In this document: one piece after another, positions 8,994 to 17,918 of the stretch | How the letters are laid out: every line of letters begins with the position of its first letter | Numbering within the stretch: the stretch's first letter is position 1 | From: Acidobacteriota bacterium | GTDB taxonomy: Bacteria > Acidobacteriota > Terriglobia > UBA7540 | DNA: 64,000 bases | Assembly: GCA_021838785.1 (NCBI GenBank) | Contig: JAKCCV010000005.1 | Location: 99,816 to 163,815 of the forward strand | Direction of reading: 5' to 3' | Translations under genes and position numbers: made by a program | Notes under the pieces: generated by a model | The model's database searches: none | The model's input: only the letters and a program-made list of their open reading frames with translations | Told to the model about the DNA's origin: nothing

Positions 8994-11750
8994 TCACCTC
9001 GGCTGGTTGGCGGCGGGCGAGGCGGTCGAGCGAGGGGTGGGGCGAGACGGTTTTTGGCGCTGTTCGATTTCCTGGATAGCGGCGTCAATCCACCACCGCT
9101 CCTCGGAGCTGGCTTGGGCGCGGGCGGCTCGGAGGGCCGGCAGCGCGACGGCAGCGGGCTGCTGGCCGAGGGCACGGACGATGGCTTCCCGCTGATCGTC
9201 GCTGGTGGCCGCCTGGAGACGCGCCAAGAGGTCCGCGGTCTGCTGCTGCGGCTCGACATGGATGTTGATGGTTGCCGCTGCGGGAATCGGGTCGGTTTCA
9301 AGGCGCGGCCCGATGGAAATGGCTTCCAGGGTGTGCGAGCCGCCCGAAAGCGAGCGCAAAGTAAGTTCGCTCCGCGCGCTGGGCGGACTCCAGGGGCCGC
9401 CATCGAGCCGCCAGCGAAACAGCGCCGGGGCTGAGGCCGTGGTGGCGAATTGGGCGCGAACGGCATCCGGCGCCACGCGAGTCCAACGAATGGTCGTCTG
9501 CGGCAGCGGCCCGGCATGAGCGCGAACCACGTATTCGCCGAGCTGTCCGTTGGCCAGCCATGTCTCAAAAAATTGGTTGCCCTGGGCGTCAATGAGGACA
9601 TTGCCGAGGCGGCGACCATCAAGGAAGGGCTGAGGCCGGCGGCTTGATAGCGCCATGCGGCACCGGCCAGGCAGGCCTTCGTAGAGATTGCCGCGCCACG
9701 TCCACCAGGAGCGTCCCAGGCGATCGTGAGCGAGCGAGGTTGACTGGGTGAAGGAGCATCCGGGCGGAGGCGGAGCCGTCGGACGCGCCGCGAATCCTAC
9801 AAAGACACGCTCTGTTTGAGGCTCGTAAGAAATCGAATGCCAACCACGCTCCGGCTGCCATTCCCAAGTCTCATGGTGGATGTTGATGGCCAGGAGGTCC
9901 GCTGAGTCAAAGAAGGGCGAGGAATCGTAAAGAGCGTTGGGAGGGCCGGGCAACCGCGAACGATTCCAAAGATGCCAACTCCTCCCGTCAAAATAGTTGA
10001 TTCCAAAACACGCTCCCACAAAGACTATCTGCCCGCGTGGTCCGTAGATGGGCTTCATGCGGTCTTCATCAGGGTGGAGGAAGCGCAGCGGATGCTCGGC
10101 GTTGATTTGGAGAGCGGCTTGATAGCTTGGGTAGTCATCCCAATGACCCGTGCGAGGATGAAAGACGGCCATCGGCCCCATGCGGCAATCGGGAAACAGC
10201 CAAACGTGGCCTTGCTGATCCAAGTCCAGGCTGCTCAGCCAATTGGGCGGGATGTTCCCCGGCAAGGGATGCTTGACCCATCGGTGGCCGGTCCATTCAT
10301 CGAGAGCGCGCCCGCGCCAGGTCAGGATGCCCCACAAACGATCATGCCGGTCAGGCACCAGAAGCGTGGCGGTATTGATGACAGAGACGCCCTTGTCCGG
10401 CGGGGGCGGATTCAACAGCGACGCGGAGGAAACCTGCGCGGTGCGGGCTCGAACCAAGTCCACCGCCAAGAAACGGCCGCCCGGCAGCGGGAATAATCGG
10501 CTGACGGTATCGAGCGGAAAGCCCTGTTGCCAGTTGATGAGCTTCGGCAAACCGCGACCCCGGGGAACAAACCACAATCCCGTGCCCCAGGCGCCAAGCC
10601 AGAGTCCCTGGCGCGTCACAAGCCATGGGCGCAACGACTGAAAATCAAAATCGTTCAACTCATCGAGTCCGGTGAGAACTCTCTGCCATCGCCCGCGCCG
10701 GTAACGCCAGAGAATCCCCCACAGCCGATGCTGCCGATTCTCCGCGACCGGCCCGTGAAACACCGAGGCCACCACGTAGCGCCGGCCTCCGGCACGAAAC
10801 ACTCTCTGGAGGAATCGGAACGACCGAGGGTGGCCCGAGCGCAGCCGGCGAGCCGTGAGCGTGGTGGTGTTAATCAGGTAAAGGCCCTGCCCAAACACCG
10901 CTGCGGCTAAATGATGCTCGTCCCAGCGGCCCACCGACGAAAGCTGGCCGCTCGGAAGGCCGGGAATTTGCGGATGGTAAGCGAAATGGCCACGGTCATA
11001 GATGAGAAAGCCGCGCATGATGGCGCTTCCCACAACCATCCGAACCGGATAGCCCGACCAGATCCAAGTTCGTCCCGCTGAGTCCGTTGTTCCGCGAAGG
11101 GCCAGATAAGGCTGTCCCTGCTGGTTCATGAACACGCGGTGGGGCAAGTATTGCGAGGGCTGAAGCGTGTAAACGAGGCGCGCCTTGCCGCTTGGCCCCA
11201 GGCGATAGATGCGCGGCTGTTGGCCCGTGAATAGGACGCTGCCCTCGGCGGTCGGGATGACCTGGGCAGAACCAACCGGTCGCGGGAAGAAGAAATAGGG
11301 CCGCGGCCGGATGCGCACCCGGCCCAGAACCTTTACCTCCGAGCCGCGCTGCCAGGTGAACCCATCCCCCGCGGCGCCCAAGTTCCAAATTACCACCACG
11401 CCGCCGTCGGGTCCAGGCGCAACCTGGAACGCGGTCCCGTTGGGAATGGCGCCGCGCGCGACCACCCAGCGGCCGTGTTGCCATCGGTAAAGCTTGCTAT
11501 CTACGCCCGTGGCCCAGACGGTTCCGGCATGGTCTTCCGCCACCGAGTTGATCGTTGTTGTATCCGCGGGACCGGGCTGGCTCATCCCAAAGCGAGAGGA
11601 GCAAAACAAGCCAAGAGCCGCAAGCGCCAGCCATCGAGCGGCTCGAACTCGCGCTCCACCCCTGCCCGCGGCGGGAGGATGCGCGATGCGCGGGACGCGA
11701 TGCGCGGGGGCATCATCCGCCCGCATTGCGCGAGAGCTTCCGTTTACCAC
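8994..11750 (-). CDS. Secreted beta-propeller protein with Y_Y_Y-like and HEAT-like C-terminus
   Basis: A 918-residue exported protein of unknown function. A hydrophobic signal segment lies near residues 38-56 (RWLALAALGLFCSSRFGMS), so translation may start at an internal codon such as residue 9 rather than the GTG at 11750. Recurrent D-x-x-G-x-x-W blocks (HAGTVWATG, SAGRTWIWSG, QGHVWLFPD, RLGRSWWTW) are typical of two-component-regulator propeller blades. Near 760-810 a Y_Y_Y-like beta domain follows (FRWRLDGGPWSPP). The last 80 residues form an armadillo/HEAT-like helical segment. No kinase domain is present, so it would act as a binding or scaffold protein. It overlaps the upstream DUF4139 gene by 7 nt. 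Confidence 0.75.
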   Translation of the reverse strand: MVNGSSRAMRADDAPAHRVPRIAHPPAAGRGGARVRAARWLALAALGLFCSSRFGMSQPGPADTTTINSVAEDHAGTVWATGVDSKLYRWQHGRWVVARGAIPNGTAFQVAPGPDGGVVVIWNLGAAGDGFTWQRGSEVKVLGRVRIRPRPYFFFPRPVGSAQVIPTAEGSVLFTGQQPRIYRLGPSGKARLVYTLQPSQYLPHRVFMNQQGQPYLALRGTTDSAGRTWIWSGYPVRMVVGSAIMRGFLIYDRGHFAYHPQIPGLPSGQLSSVGRWDEHHLAAAVFGQGLYLINTTTLTARRLRSGHPRSFRFLQRVFRAGGRRYVVASVFHGPVAENRQHRLWGILWRYRRGRWQRVLTGLDELNDFDFQSLRPWLVTRQGLWLGAWGTGLWFVPRGRGLPKLINWQQGFPLDTVSRLFPLPGGRFLAVDLVRARTAQVSSASLLNPPPPDKGVSVINTATLLVPDRHDRLWGILTWRGRALDEWTGHRWVKHPLPGNIPPNWLSSLDLDQQGHVWLFPDCRMGPMAVFHPRTGHWDDYPSYQAALQINAEHPLRFLHPDEDRMKPIYGPRGQIVFVGACFGINYFDGRSWHLWNRSRLPGPPNALYDSSPFFDSADLLAINIHHETWEWQPERGWHSISYEPQTERVFVGFAARPTAPPPPGCSFTQSTSLAHDRLGRSWWTWRGNLYEGLPGRCRMALSSRRPQPFLDGRRLGNVLIDAQGNQFFETWLANGQLGEYVVRAHAGPLPQTTIRWTRVAPDAVRAQFATTASAPALFRWRLDGGPWSPPSARSELTLRSLSGGSHTLEAISIGPRLETDPIPAAATINIHVEPQQQTADLLARLQAATSDDQREAIVRALGQQPAAVALPALRAARAQASSEERWWIDAAIQEIEQRQKPSRPTPRSTASPAANQPR

Positions 11751-13330
11751 GTGTAATGCACCGTGTAGGTGAGGGTTTTTTCGCCATTCGCCGGCACTTG
11801 AACTCGAAACTCGATAATCTGGCTGCTTTGCTTCACGAAGGGATCGGAATGCTGAAGGATTTGCCAGGTTCGGCCGCGGTAGAGGTGCTCAATGACGCGA
11901 ACCTCCACCGGCTGCGGCTTGTGGCTGCGCAGGCGAATTTCGAACGATTCGTCGAGCGTGTGCCGGAACGTATCAATCACGTAATTTGTTCGCCGCCGGT
12001 CGCCGGAAAGATCGTAAGCGTTGCCGGTGTAAGCGCGGACGCGGTCATTGGCCGCCGTGCGCTGAACGCGCGCCTCGCCCAAAAATTCCAAATTGCCGCC
12101 GCTGTTTTCGCGGTAAAAGCGAAGGCGTCCGGCGGGCAGCGGCAGCCCCAGGTGATTGGCGGCGGTGTCGGAGAAGGAACGTATCACCCGCACCTGATGC
12201 GTGGACTGGGTGCCATAATCGCGATTCTGGCGGATCATGTCCATGTTCCAGCCGTTGTATTGATTGGGGGGAATATAAACGCCGTCATAGACGTAGTAGT
12301 GGCGAAAGCGGATGCCGCTCGCGTGGATGAACTCGATTTGTTTGGTTTCCTGATTTCGCAACGTGACCGCGCGGTGGAGGGTGTAAAGATGATACTCATC
12401 GAACGGCTGCTGCGTTACGAGTGAGGGCTGAGGGCCGGTCATCAGGCCGCCCGCTATTCCGCCCGGCACGCCGCCCGCATAACCGTAAGGCTGCGGGGGA
12501 AGCTTATGGAGCGTCCCAGCCATCAAATCAACTTGAGCGTTGTGGAAGGTCATGCCACTGTTGTTGCGCATCGTGACCCACCCCACCAGCGCCAGCGTTT
12601 TTCCTTGCCGTGGTTCAATCACGTTGTACGTGGCATCCCAGTCCATGCCGCCGGTGATGTAACTCAGTTGGGCGTTGACGTGCCCGGCGCTTGGGCTTTG
12701 AATCACCCAACTCAGGATGGGCTTCAGAATGCTTCCCTCGGCGAGCGCGGGGAACAGCGGCTGGCCCGGCAAGGAGAATCGGAGTTGGCCATTGACTTCA
12801 ATAATCGGCTGGCGCGCCCCGAGCGGAATCTGTGGCTGCATGGCATAGCCCGGCTGGTAAGGATTGTAGGGTGGGCCAGGCGGCACGTATCCGCTGCGAA
12901 TGATCTTGCCGGAGATTATTTGGGTGTGGCCGTCCTGCACGGCCAGGAAATTGATGGTCTTTCCTTCATACCTTTGTAACATGCTGCCTTGAGTCACCGG
13001 GTCAGCGCGGTAGTTCTGCTCCAAAATGCGGAGAGGATATTGCCCGGTTGGGTCGCGCAGAATCACCGAGTCCGGCTCTAGATACGCGGTCACGTCGGAA
13101 AGCCGAATGCGGTTGATTCCGGCTTTCAAATCGAGCGGCACCGCCACGCGCACCACGGCAAAATTCTGGTTGTAGATGGTGAGGCGGGGCTGCTGCGCCC
13201 GTGCGGCCACCACCCCCAACCCCACGGCGCACAGCACTGCGGCAATTTTGCGGTTCCCAGCCCGAGCCGCGCCGTTAATGAGCTGGATTCGATGCGGGAT
13301 TGAACGCGCCTTGCAAATCAGATGGCGCAT
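11744..13330 (-). CDS. Secreted DUF4139 domain protein
   Basis: A 528-residue exported protein. The open frame extends to 13627, but the ATG at 13330 has a strong purine-rich site just upstream and is followed by a basic region and signal-like stretch (KIAAVLCAVGLGVVAARAQ). The body is beta-rich, with the DUF4139 pattern of a conserved core (LTIYNQNFAVVRVAVPLDLK) and a C-terminal block (DTFRHTLDESFEIRLRSH). DUF4139 proteins have no established biochemical role. The gene precedes and overlaps the propeller gene, suggesting joint translation and perhaps one surface complex. It diverges from rpsA. Confidence 0.75.
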   Translation of the reverse strand: MRHLICKARSIPHRIQLINGAARAGNRKIAAVLCAVGLGVVAARAQQPRLTIYNQNFAVVRVAVPLDLKAGINRIRLSDVTAYLEPDSVILRDPTGQYPLRILEQNYRADPVTQGSMLQRYEGKTINFLAVQDGHTQIISGKIIRSGYVPPGPPYNPYQPGYAMQPQIPLGARQPIIEVNGQLRFSLPGQPLFPALAEGSILKPILSWVIQSPSAGHVNAQLSYITGGMDWDATYNVIEPRQGKTLALVGWVTMRNNSGMTFHNAQVDLMAGTLHKLPPQPYGYAGGVPGGIAGGLMTGPQPSLVTQQPFDEYHLYTLHRAVTLRNQETKQIEFIHASGIRFRHYYVYDGVYIPPNQYNGWNMDMIRQNRDYGTQSTHQVRVIRSFSDTAANHLGLPLPAGRLRFYRENSGGNLEFLGEARVQRTAANDRVRAYTGNAYDLSGDRRRTNYVIDTFRHTLDESFEIRLRSHKPQPVEVRVIEHLYRGRTWQILQHSDPFVKQSSQIIEFRVQVPANGEKTLTYTVHYTW

Positions 13331-13720
13331 GGCCTTCCCCCCCGGACGGTGCATGGCGGCTGCCCTTGGGCGCAGGATGACATTCGTTGGAGGTCCGTCG
13401 TGGCATGGGCAGCCCTGCGTCGGCCTTGTAATACGCGGGACACTATCACAGAAACGATCCTGCCGCAACCGAATCCGCCTCCCGACATGCCTTGCAGCAC
13501 CTCCCCCACGCTGACCGGAGTCGTTAGCCGATTGCAGCCAAGCGAGCCGATAGCGAGCACGGCCATCACGGCAAGGGATTCGCGCGGAGGCTTGCTCGGT
13601 CTCTAACTTCGTCCGCGGAGGGGGCACGATTTATCCGCGTTGACTTCCAAATTCTATAGACGGTAGAATAACGTTTCATTCTGCGATTGGCGTTGGGTCC
13701 CGGGTGCGGAGGGTGAGCGC
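13331..13720. promoter_or_regulatory. 390-bp divergent region between the DUF4139 gene and rpsA
   Basis: No gene is supported here. An upstream in-frame extension of the DUF4139 frame exists but has no plausible signal peptide or start. The region must hold promoters for both directions. The plus-strand promoter for rpsA is listed separately. Confidence 0.5.
13640..13669 (+). promoter_or_regulatory. Sigma-70-type promoter for rpsA
   Basis: TTGACT (13640-13645) and TAGAAT (13664-13669) are separated by 18 bp, close to the sigma-70 consensus. The distance to the rpsA start codon is 51 nt, leaving a short leader with a GGAGG ribosome site. Confidence 0.65.
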
Positions 13721-15619
13721 ATGTCTTTGGACACTGAGGGGAGTTCCGTGGAGTTAGCGCGGGACTCTGCAAAGTCTCAAACCCCAAGCGAGCCGGGTCA
13801 GAACGGCCTTTCTCATCTGCCGACAACAAGCGATGCCTCGCCCATCGAAGCCGAGGGCTCAGCCGATGCCGGACCAGCAGCGCCGGAGTCCGCGGCGGAG
13901 GCCGAATCTGAAGCGACGCTCGAAGCGAGAGAAATCTCCAGCCTCATGGAGTCGGTGGGGGCTGCGCCTCCGTTAAGCCGAGGCGAAATTGTTCGCGGAC
14001 AAATCTTGAACATCACCGACAACGACGTCTTTGTGGACGTGGGTCTGAAGAGCGAAGCGGCCATTCCCCGCATTGAGTTTCTCACGCCGGAAGGCGACCT
14101 CAAGGTGCAGGTTGGCGACACCGTGGATGTTTGGGTGGAACGCTTCGATGAACAGGAGGGGACTGTCGCGGTCTCTTACCGCAAGGCCGTCTATGAAAAG
14201 GTTTGGGAAGAGATCGAGCGGTCGTTCCACGAGGAAACCCCCATCCGCGGCCGAGTTCTGGAGCGGATCAAGGGAGGGTTGGTGGTGGACCTTGGCGTGA
14301 AGGCCTTTCTGCCCGGCTCGCAGGCCGACTTGCGAGCCCATCCCAATCCGGACGAACTGGTAGGACAGGAAATCGAATGCCGAGTCATCAAACTCAATCG
14401 CAAACGCGGCAACGTGGTGGTGAGCCGGCGTGCCATTTTGGAGCAGGAATTACAAAGGCGGAAGGCGGCGCTGCTCGAGCAGTTGACGGAGGGCGCGGTG
14501 CTGACTGGGCGGGTCAAAAACCTTACCGAGTATGGCGCCTTTGTGGACCTGGGCGGGATGGACGGCCTGCTCCACGTCACGGATCTGAGCTGGAGGCGGG
14601 TGAACCATCCTTCCGAAGTGGTGCAAGTGGGTCAGGAAGTCCAGGTCAAGGTGTTGAAGTTTGACCGAGAGAAAGGACGAATCTCGCTGGGGGTGAAGCA
14701 GCTCTTGCCCGACCCGTGGGAAGACGCCGCGTCGCGCTACGCGCCGGGGAGTCTGGTTCGAGGGCGCGTGGTGAGCCTGACCGACTACGGCGCTTTTGTG
14801 GAGCTTGAGCCGGGCATCGAGGGCCTGATCCACGTTTCCGAAATGTCGTGGGGCAAGCGGATGCGCCACCCCTCGAAAATCCTGAAGCAAGACGACTACG
14901 TGGAGGTTCGGGTCCTGGAGATCCACAGCGAGCAGCGGCGCATCTCCCTGAGCCTGCGCCAGGCGCTTCCCGATCCCTGGCAGGCGTTCGCCGAGCGCGT
15001 TTCCGTGGGCTCCGTGGTGCGCGGGCGGGTGCGGCATTTCACGGACTTTGGCGCCTTCGTCGAAATCGAAGACGGCATTGACGGCCTGATCCACGTCTCC
15101 AACTTTTCGTGGACGAAGGAGATCAGGCATCCTTCGGAAATGCTCCAGAAGGGGCAAGAGGTGGAAGCGGTGGTTTTGGAGCTTGACCCCGCCAAGCGAC
15201 GGATTGCTCTGGGTCTCAAGCAGCTCCAACCTGATGTTTGGGAGAGCTTTTTCAACAAAGTCGCCGTCGGCGATTGGGTTCGAGGCAAGGTCATCCGAAA
15301 AGCATCGTTTGGAGTATTCGTAGAAATCGAGGAGGGCATTGAAGGACTCTGCCACGCTTCGGAGTTCGAGCCGCAAGGGAAGAACGGCGAGACGGTCTTT
15401 CCGGCGGTCGGGAGCGAGCATCAATTCCGAGTCGTTCGCCTGAATCGGGAAGAGAAGAAGATCGGGCTGAGCTTGCGCTCGGCCGACCGCGCCGCAAGCC
15501 AAGAGGGTTCAGGAAAATCCAAGGAATCACCGCCGCTTTCGAGGATGGCTGAGGCGCTTTCGTCGGCAGGAATTACCTCCGCGACCGTCATGCGCGCCCG
15601 AGGCGAGACGGACGGTTAG
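13721..15619 (+). CDS. rpsA: 30S ribosomal protein S1
   Basis: Binds mRNA on the 30S subunit and helps start translation. The 632-residue protein has an acidic, low-complexity N-terminus (about 80 residues) and then six S1 RNA-binding domains, starting near residues 84, 168, 257, 342, 428 and 514. Repeats 3-5 carry the classic sequence 'TDYGAFVEL...GIEGLIHVSEMSW'. Repeats 1 and 2 are divergent, as usual for the ribosome-binding end. A GGAGG 7 nt before the ATG supports this start. HU and a HIT protein follow in the same direction. The near-consensus promoter fits high expression. Confidence 0.95.
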   Translation: MSLDTEGSSVELARDSAKSQTPSEPGQNGLSHLPTTSDASPIEAEGSADAGPAAPESAAEAESEATLEAREISSLMESVGAAPPLSRGEIVRGQILNITDNDVFVDVGLKSEAAIPRIEFLTPEGDLKVQVGDTVDVWVERFDEQEGTVAVSYRKAVYEKVWEEIERSFHEETPIRGRVLERIKGGLVVDLGVKAFLPGSQADLRAHPNPDELVGQEIECRVIKLNRKRGNVVVSRRAILEQELQRRKAALLEQLTEGAVLTGRVKNLTEYGAFVDLGGMDGLLHVTDLSWRRVNHPSEVVQVGQEVQVKVLKFDREKGRISLGVKQLLPDPWEDAASRYAPGSLVRGRVVSLTDYGAFVELEPGIEGLIHVSEMSWGKRMRHPSKILKQDDYVEVRVLEIHSEQRRISLSLRQALPDPWQAFAERVSVGSVVRGRVRHFTDFGAFVEIEDGIDGLIHVSNFSWTKEIRHPSEMLQKGQEVEAVVLELDPAKRRIALGLKQLQPDVWESFFNKVAVGDWVRGKVIRKASFGVFVEIEEGIEGLCHASEFEPQGKNGETVFPAVGSEHQFRVVRLNREEKKIGLSLRSADRAASQEGSGKSKESPPLSRMAEALSSAGITSATVMRARGETDG

Positions 15620-15709
15620 CAAAACGTTGAGCGGCCCGTTTTCCGTGGTTGCGCGGCCGAGCACGGGCAAAAATTCAAAGCCTCACGATGATCCGAGGAG
15701 GATTCGATT

Positions 15710-16057
15710 ATGACGAAGGCTGACCTCATCGAAGACGTTGCAAAAGCCGGCGAACTCAATCACAAAGATTCCGAGCTGATTGTGGAAACCGTCTTCGACG
15801 GCATCATCAAATCCCTCCAACGGGGCGAGAAGATTGAAATTCGAGGCTTTGGAAGCTTTCGCACCCGGCAACGCCGGGCGCGAGTGGGGCGCAATCCCAA
15901 AACGGGCGAGCGGGTGGAGGTGGCCGCGAAAACCATCCCCTACTTCAAGCCCAGTCGAGAATTGAAGAATTTAATCAACGCCGGCCAGCCCGCGGCGCCG
16001 GCCCCGGCGGCGGATAATCCCTCGCCGGCCAACCCGACGCCTTCGACGCCTGCCTGA
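15710..16057 (+). CDS. HU/IHF family DNA-binding protein
   Basis: A nucleoid protein that bends DNA as a dimer. Residues 1-90 match the family: MTKADLIEDVAKAGEL at the N-terminus, the core GEKIEIRGFGSFRTRQRRAR, then RNPKTGE at the tip of the beta arm and KTIPYFKPSRELK. A 25-residue Ala/Pro/Asn tail is added. An AGGAGG precedes the ATG. It lies 90 nt after rpsA, an arrangement that resembles the rpsA-ihfB pair of proteobacteria. HU or IHF-beta identity is not separable here. Confidence 0.93.
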   Translation: MTKADLIEDVAKAGELNHKDSELIVETVFDGIIKSLQRGEKIEIRGFGSFRTRQRRARVGRNPKTGERVEVAAKTIPYFKPSRELKNLINAGQPAAPAPAADNPSPANPTPSTPA

Positions 16058-16080
16058 GCCGCGGGCAGCAGACCCTATCC

Positions 16081-16578
16081 ATGGATTACCTCTGGACGCC
16101 CTGGCGCTACCAATACGTCAATCAGAGTTCAGATGAGCAGCGCTGCGTGTTGTGCGAGATGGCGCAGTCGGACGCCCGCCACGACGCCGAACAACTGATT
16201 TTTCACCGAGCACGCCACAACTACCTTGTCCTCAACCGCTATCCTTACACGACCGGGCATTGCATGATTGTCCCTTACGCCCACGTCGGCGATCTCAGCT
16301 CGGCGACAGCGGAGATCCTTACCGAGATGGCGCTTTTGGCGCGCGACCTGGAGCGCGCCTTGGAAGCCAACTATCATCCCAATGGCTACAACCTGGGCAT
16401 CAACATCGGGCGTTCAGCCGGAGCCGGCATCGCCCGCCATCTTCACCTCCACGTCCTTCCGCGATGGGCCGGGGACACCAATTTTATGACGGTGACGGCG
16501 GAGACTCGCGTTCTGCCGGAAGACCTCTCCGCGACCTATAAAAAATTGGCGCCCTTTTTCACGAGCAAAGTTGGTTGA
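16081..16578 (+). CDS. HIT domain protein (dinucleotide hydrolase/phosphorylase-like)
   Basis: A nucleotide-binding hydrolase or transferase, perhaps acting on Ap4A. The histidine triad is seen as HLHLHVLPRW near residue 120, with the family's GYNLGINIG and AGAGIARH blocks before it. The start MDYLWTPWRYQYV, with CVLCEM 10 residues later, is the usual N-terminus of bacterial Ap4A-type HIT proteins, including a putative zinc Cys pair. Length 165 residues. It starts 23 nt after the HU gene, so co-transcription is likely. Confidence 0.88.
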   Translation: MDYLWTPWRYQYVNQSSDEQRCVLCEMAQSDARHDAEQLIFHRARHNYLVLNRYPYTTGHCMIVPYAHVGDLSSATAEILTEMALLARDLERALEANYHPNGYNLGINIGRSAGAGIARHLHLHVLPRWAGDTNFMTVTAETRVLPEDLSATYKKLAPFFTSKVG

Positions 16579-16698
16579 ACCACGCGACAACCCACGACGC
16601 GAGAGGCCATCTCCCGCTTCAAACCCGAATCGTTAATTGGTTATCTCCGCAGTGTCCTCCGCCGAGGGGCCGTGGGTCGCGGCACGCCCCCCGCAGGA

Positions 16699-17877
16699 TT
16701 AAGAGACTTGAGTCTCGATGTAGCGCGCCAATCGCGTCACGCCTTCGGCGAAGATATCCGAGGGCGGCAGCAGGCTCAGCACCAAGTAACCGTCCGTGGG
16801 AAAGTCATAAAAGTGGCCGGGATGGACCAACACGCCTTCTCCTTGAACCAACTCCACGCACCAGGCCTCGTCAGAACGAATGGAGGGAATCTGCAGAACG
16901 GCGTACCAGCCGCCCTCGACCAAGAGGCGCGTGATGGGCGAGCGAGGCCCTAGGATGGCGTCAAGCTGCCCGAGGTTCTGGCGGAGTCGAGCGAGGATTT
17001 GCGGCTGGAGGGAGCCTCGAAGCTCTAAGAGCCGAGGCAGCGCGGCGGCCATGGGGATGCTGACGGAAAGATAGGTGTCCGCGATGATTTCCAGCCGTTT
17101 TACGGCAGAGGCTAGAACCTCCGGCGGGCCGCTCGCCACAATCCAGGCGAGTTTCATTTGAGGCAGAGCGGAGATTTTGGAAAGCCCGCTCAGAGTGAAC
17201 GTTAAAACCTCGGAAACGCCGGCGTGGGTGGCAACACGCTGGGCATCCGGCGCCAAGGCGTAATCAGCGAACACCTCATCGGCGAGCAAGGCCAGGCCGT
17301 GGGCGCGGCAACATTCCACCAGAACGTCAAGCTCCGGCCGATGGACAAACGATCCTGTCGGATTGTTTGGATGCACCACCAAAACGGCGCGGCTCCGCGA
17401 CGTAAGGCAAGCCGCGAGCGAGGCGGCATCCAACTGCCAGCCCTGGGCGTAGCGCAGAGCGTAGGCGCTGATCCGGACATCATTCAGCGTCGCCAGATAA
17501 TCGAACAGCGGATAGCTGGGTCGAGGCGTGTGCACCTGATCGTCCGCATCGGCCAGCAGGCGGAAAAGGTACGAGTAGGCCTCGCTGGTGCTGGTGGTGA
17601 GGAAAATTTGGTCGGGCGAAAGCGCCACGCCGCGCTCAGCGTAATAGCCGACCACCGCGTGGCGCGCCGCCAGAAGCCCTCGCGGATCCGGCTCGTAGCG
17701 CAACGCCTCCTCACTCGCCAGTGCCTTGAGAATCTCTTGCGCCTCCGGCGCGAACCCGCAGCGCGTGGGATTCGATTCCGTGAGGTCGAGAAGTGGGCGG
17801 CCTTGGCTCCGGCGTTCGGCCACCGCCGCGCTGAGGCGGTTCGGGGTGAGCGGCCAGTTTGTGCGCTGCGCAAACAT
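16699..17877 (-). CDS. PLP-dependent class I/II aminotransferase
   Basis: Transfers amino groups with pyridoxal phosphate. From the ATG at 17877 (GGAGG 10 nt upstream) the protein is 392 residues. It starts MFAQRTNWPLTPNRLS and soon reaches LLDLTESNPTRCGF, a familiar start for this subgroup. VVHPNNPTGSF contains the conserved Asn, LADEVFADY the Asp near the cofactor, and SGLSK places the Schiff-base lysine at K234. The frame can be extended to a TTG at 17922 that overlaps the upstream gene's stop, but the internal start is better supported. The substrate is not evident. It forms a minus-strand run with the sugar isomerase and PilZ genes. Confidence 0.88.
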   Translation of the reverse strand: MFAQRTNWPLTPNRLSAAVAERRSQGRPLLDLTESNPTRCGFAPEAQEILKALASEEALRYEPDPRGLLAARHAVVGYYAERGVALSPDQIFLTTSTSEAYSYLFRLLADADDQVHTPRPSYPLFDYLATLNDVRISAYALRYAQGWQLDAASLAACLTSRSRAVLVVHPNNPTGSFVHRPELDVLVECCRAHGLALLADEVFADYALAPDAQRVATHAGVSEVLTFTLSGLSKISALPQMKLAWIVASGPPEVLASAVKRLEIIADTYLSVSIPMAAALPRLLELRGSLQPQILARLRQNLGQLDAILGPRSPITRLLVEGGWYAVLQIPSIRSDEAWCVELVQGEGVLVHPGHFYDFPTDGYLVLSLLPPSDIFAEGVTRLARYIETQVS

Positions 17878-17918
17878 GCTCAGAGTTGCCTCCGGGGTTC
17901 TCAAGGGGTCGGCGCCGG

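Noticed and set aside
8676..9434. 252-codon plus-strand frame across repeat B and the propeller gene end
   Set aside because: It runs through repeats and then antisense to the propeller gene. No protein family pattern seen.
13331..13627. Upstream extension of the DUF4139 gene
   Set aside because: It would put 99 residues before the signal peptide. The ATG at 13330 has a good ribosome site.
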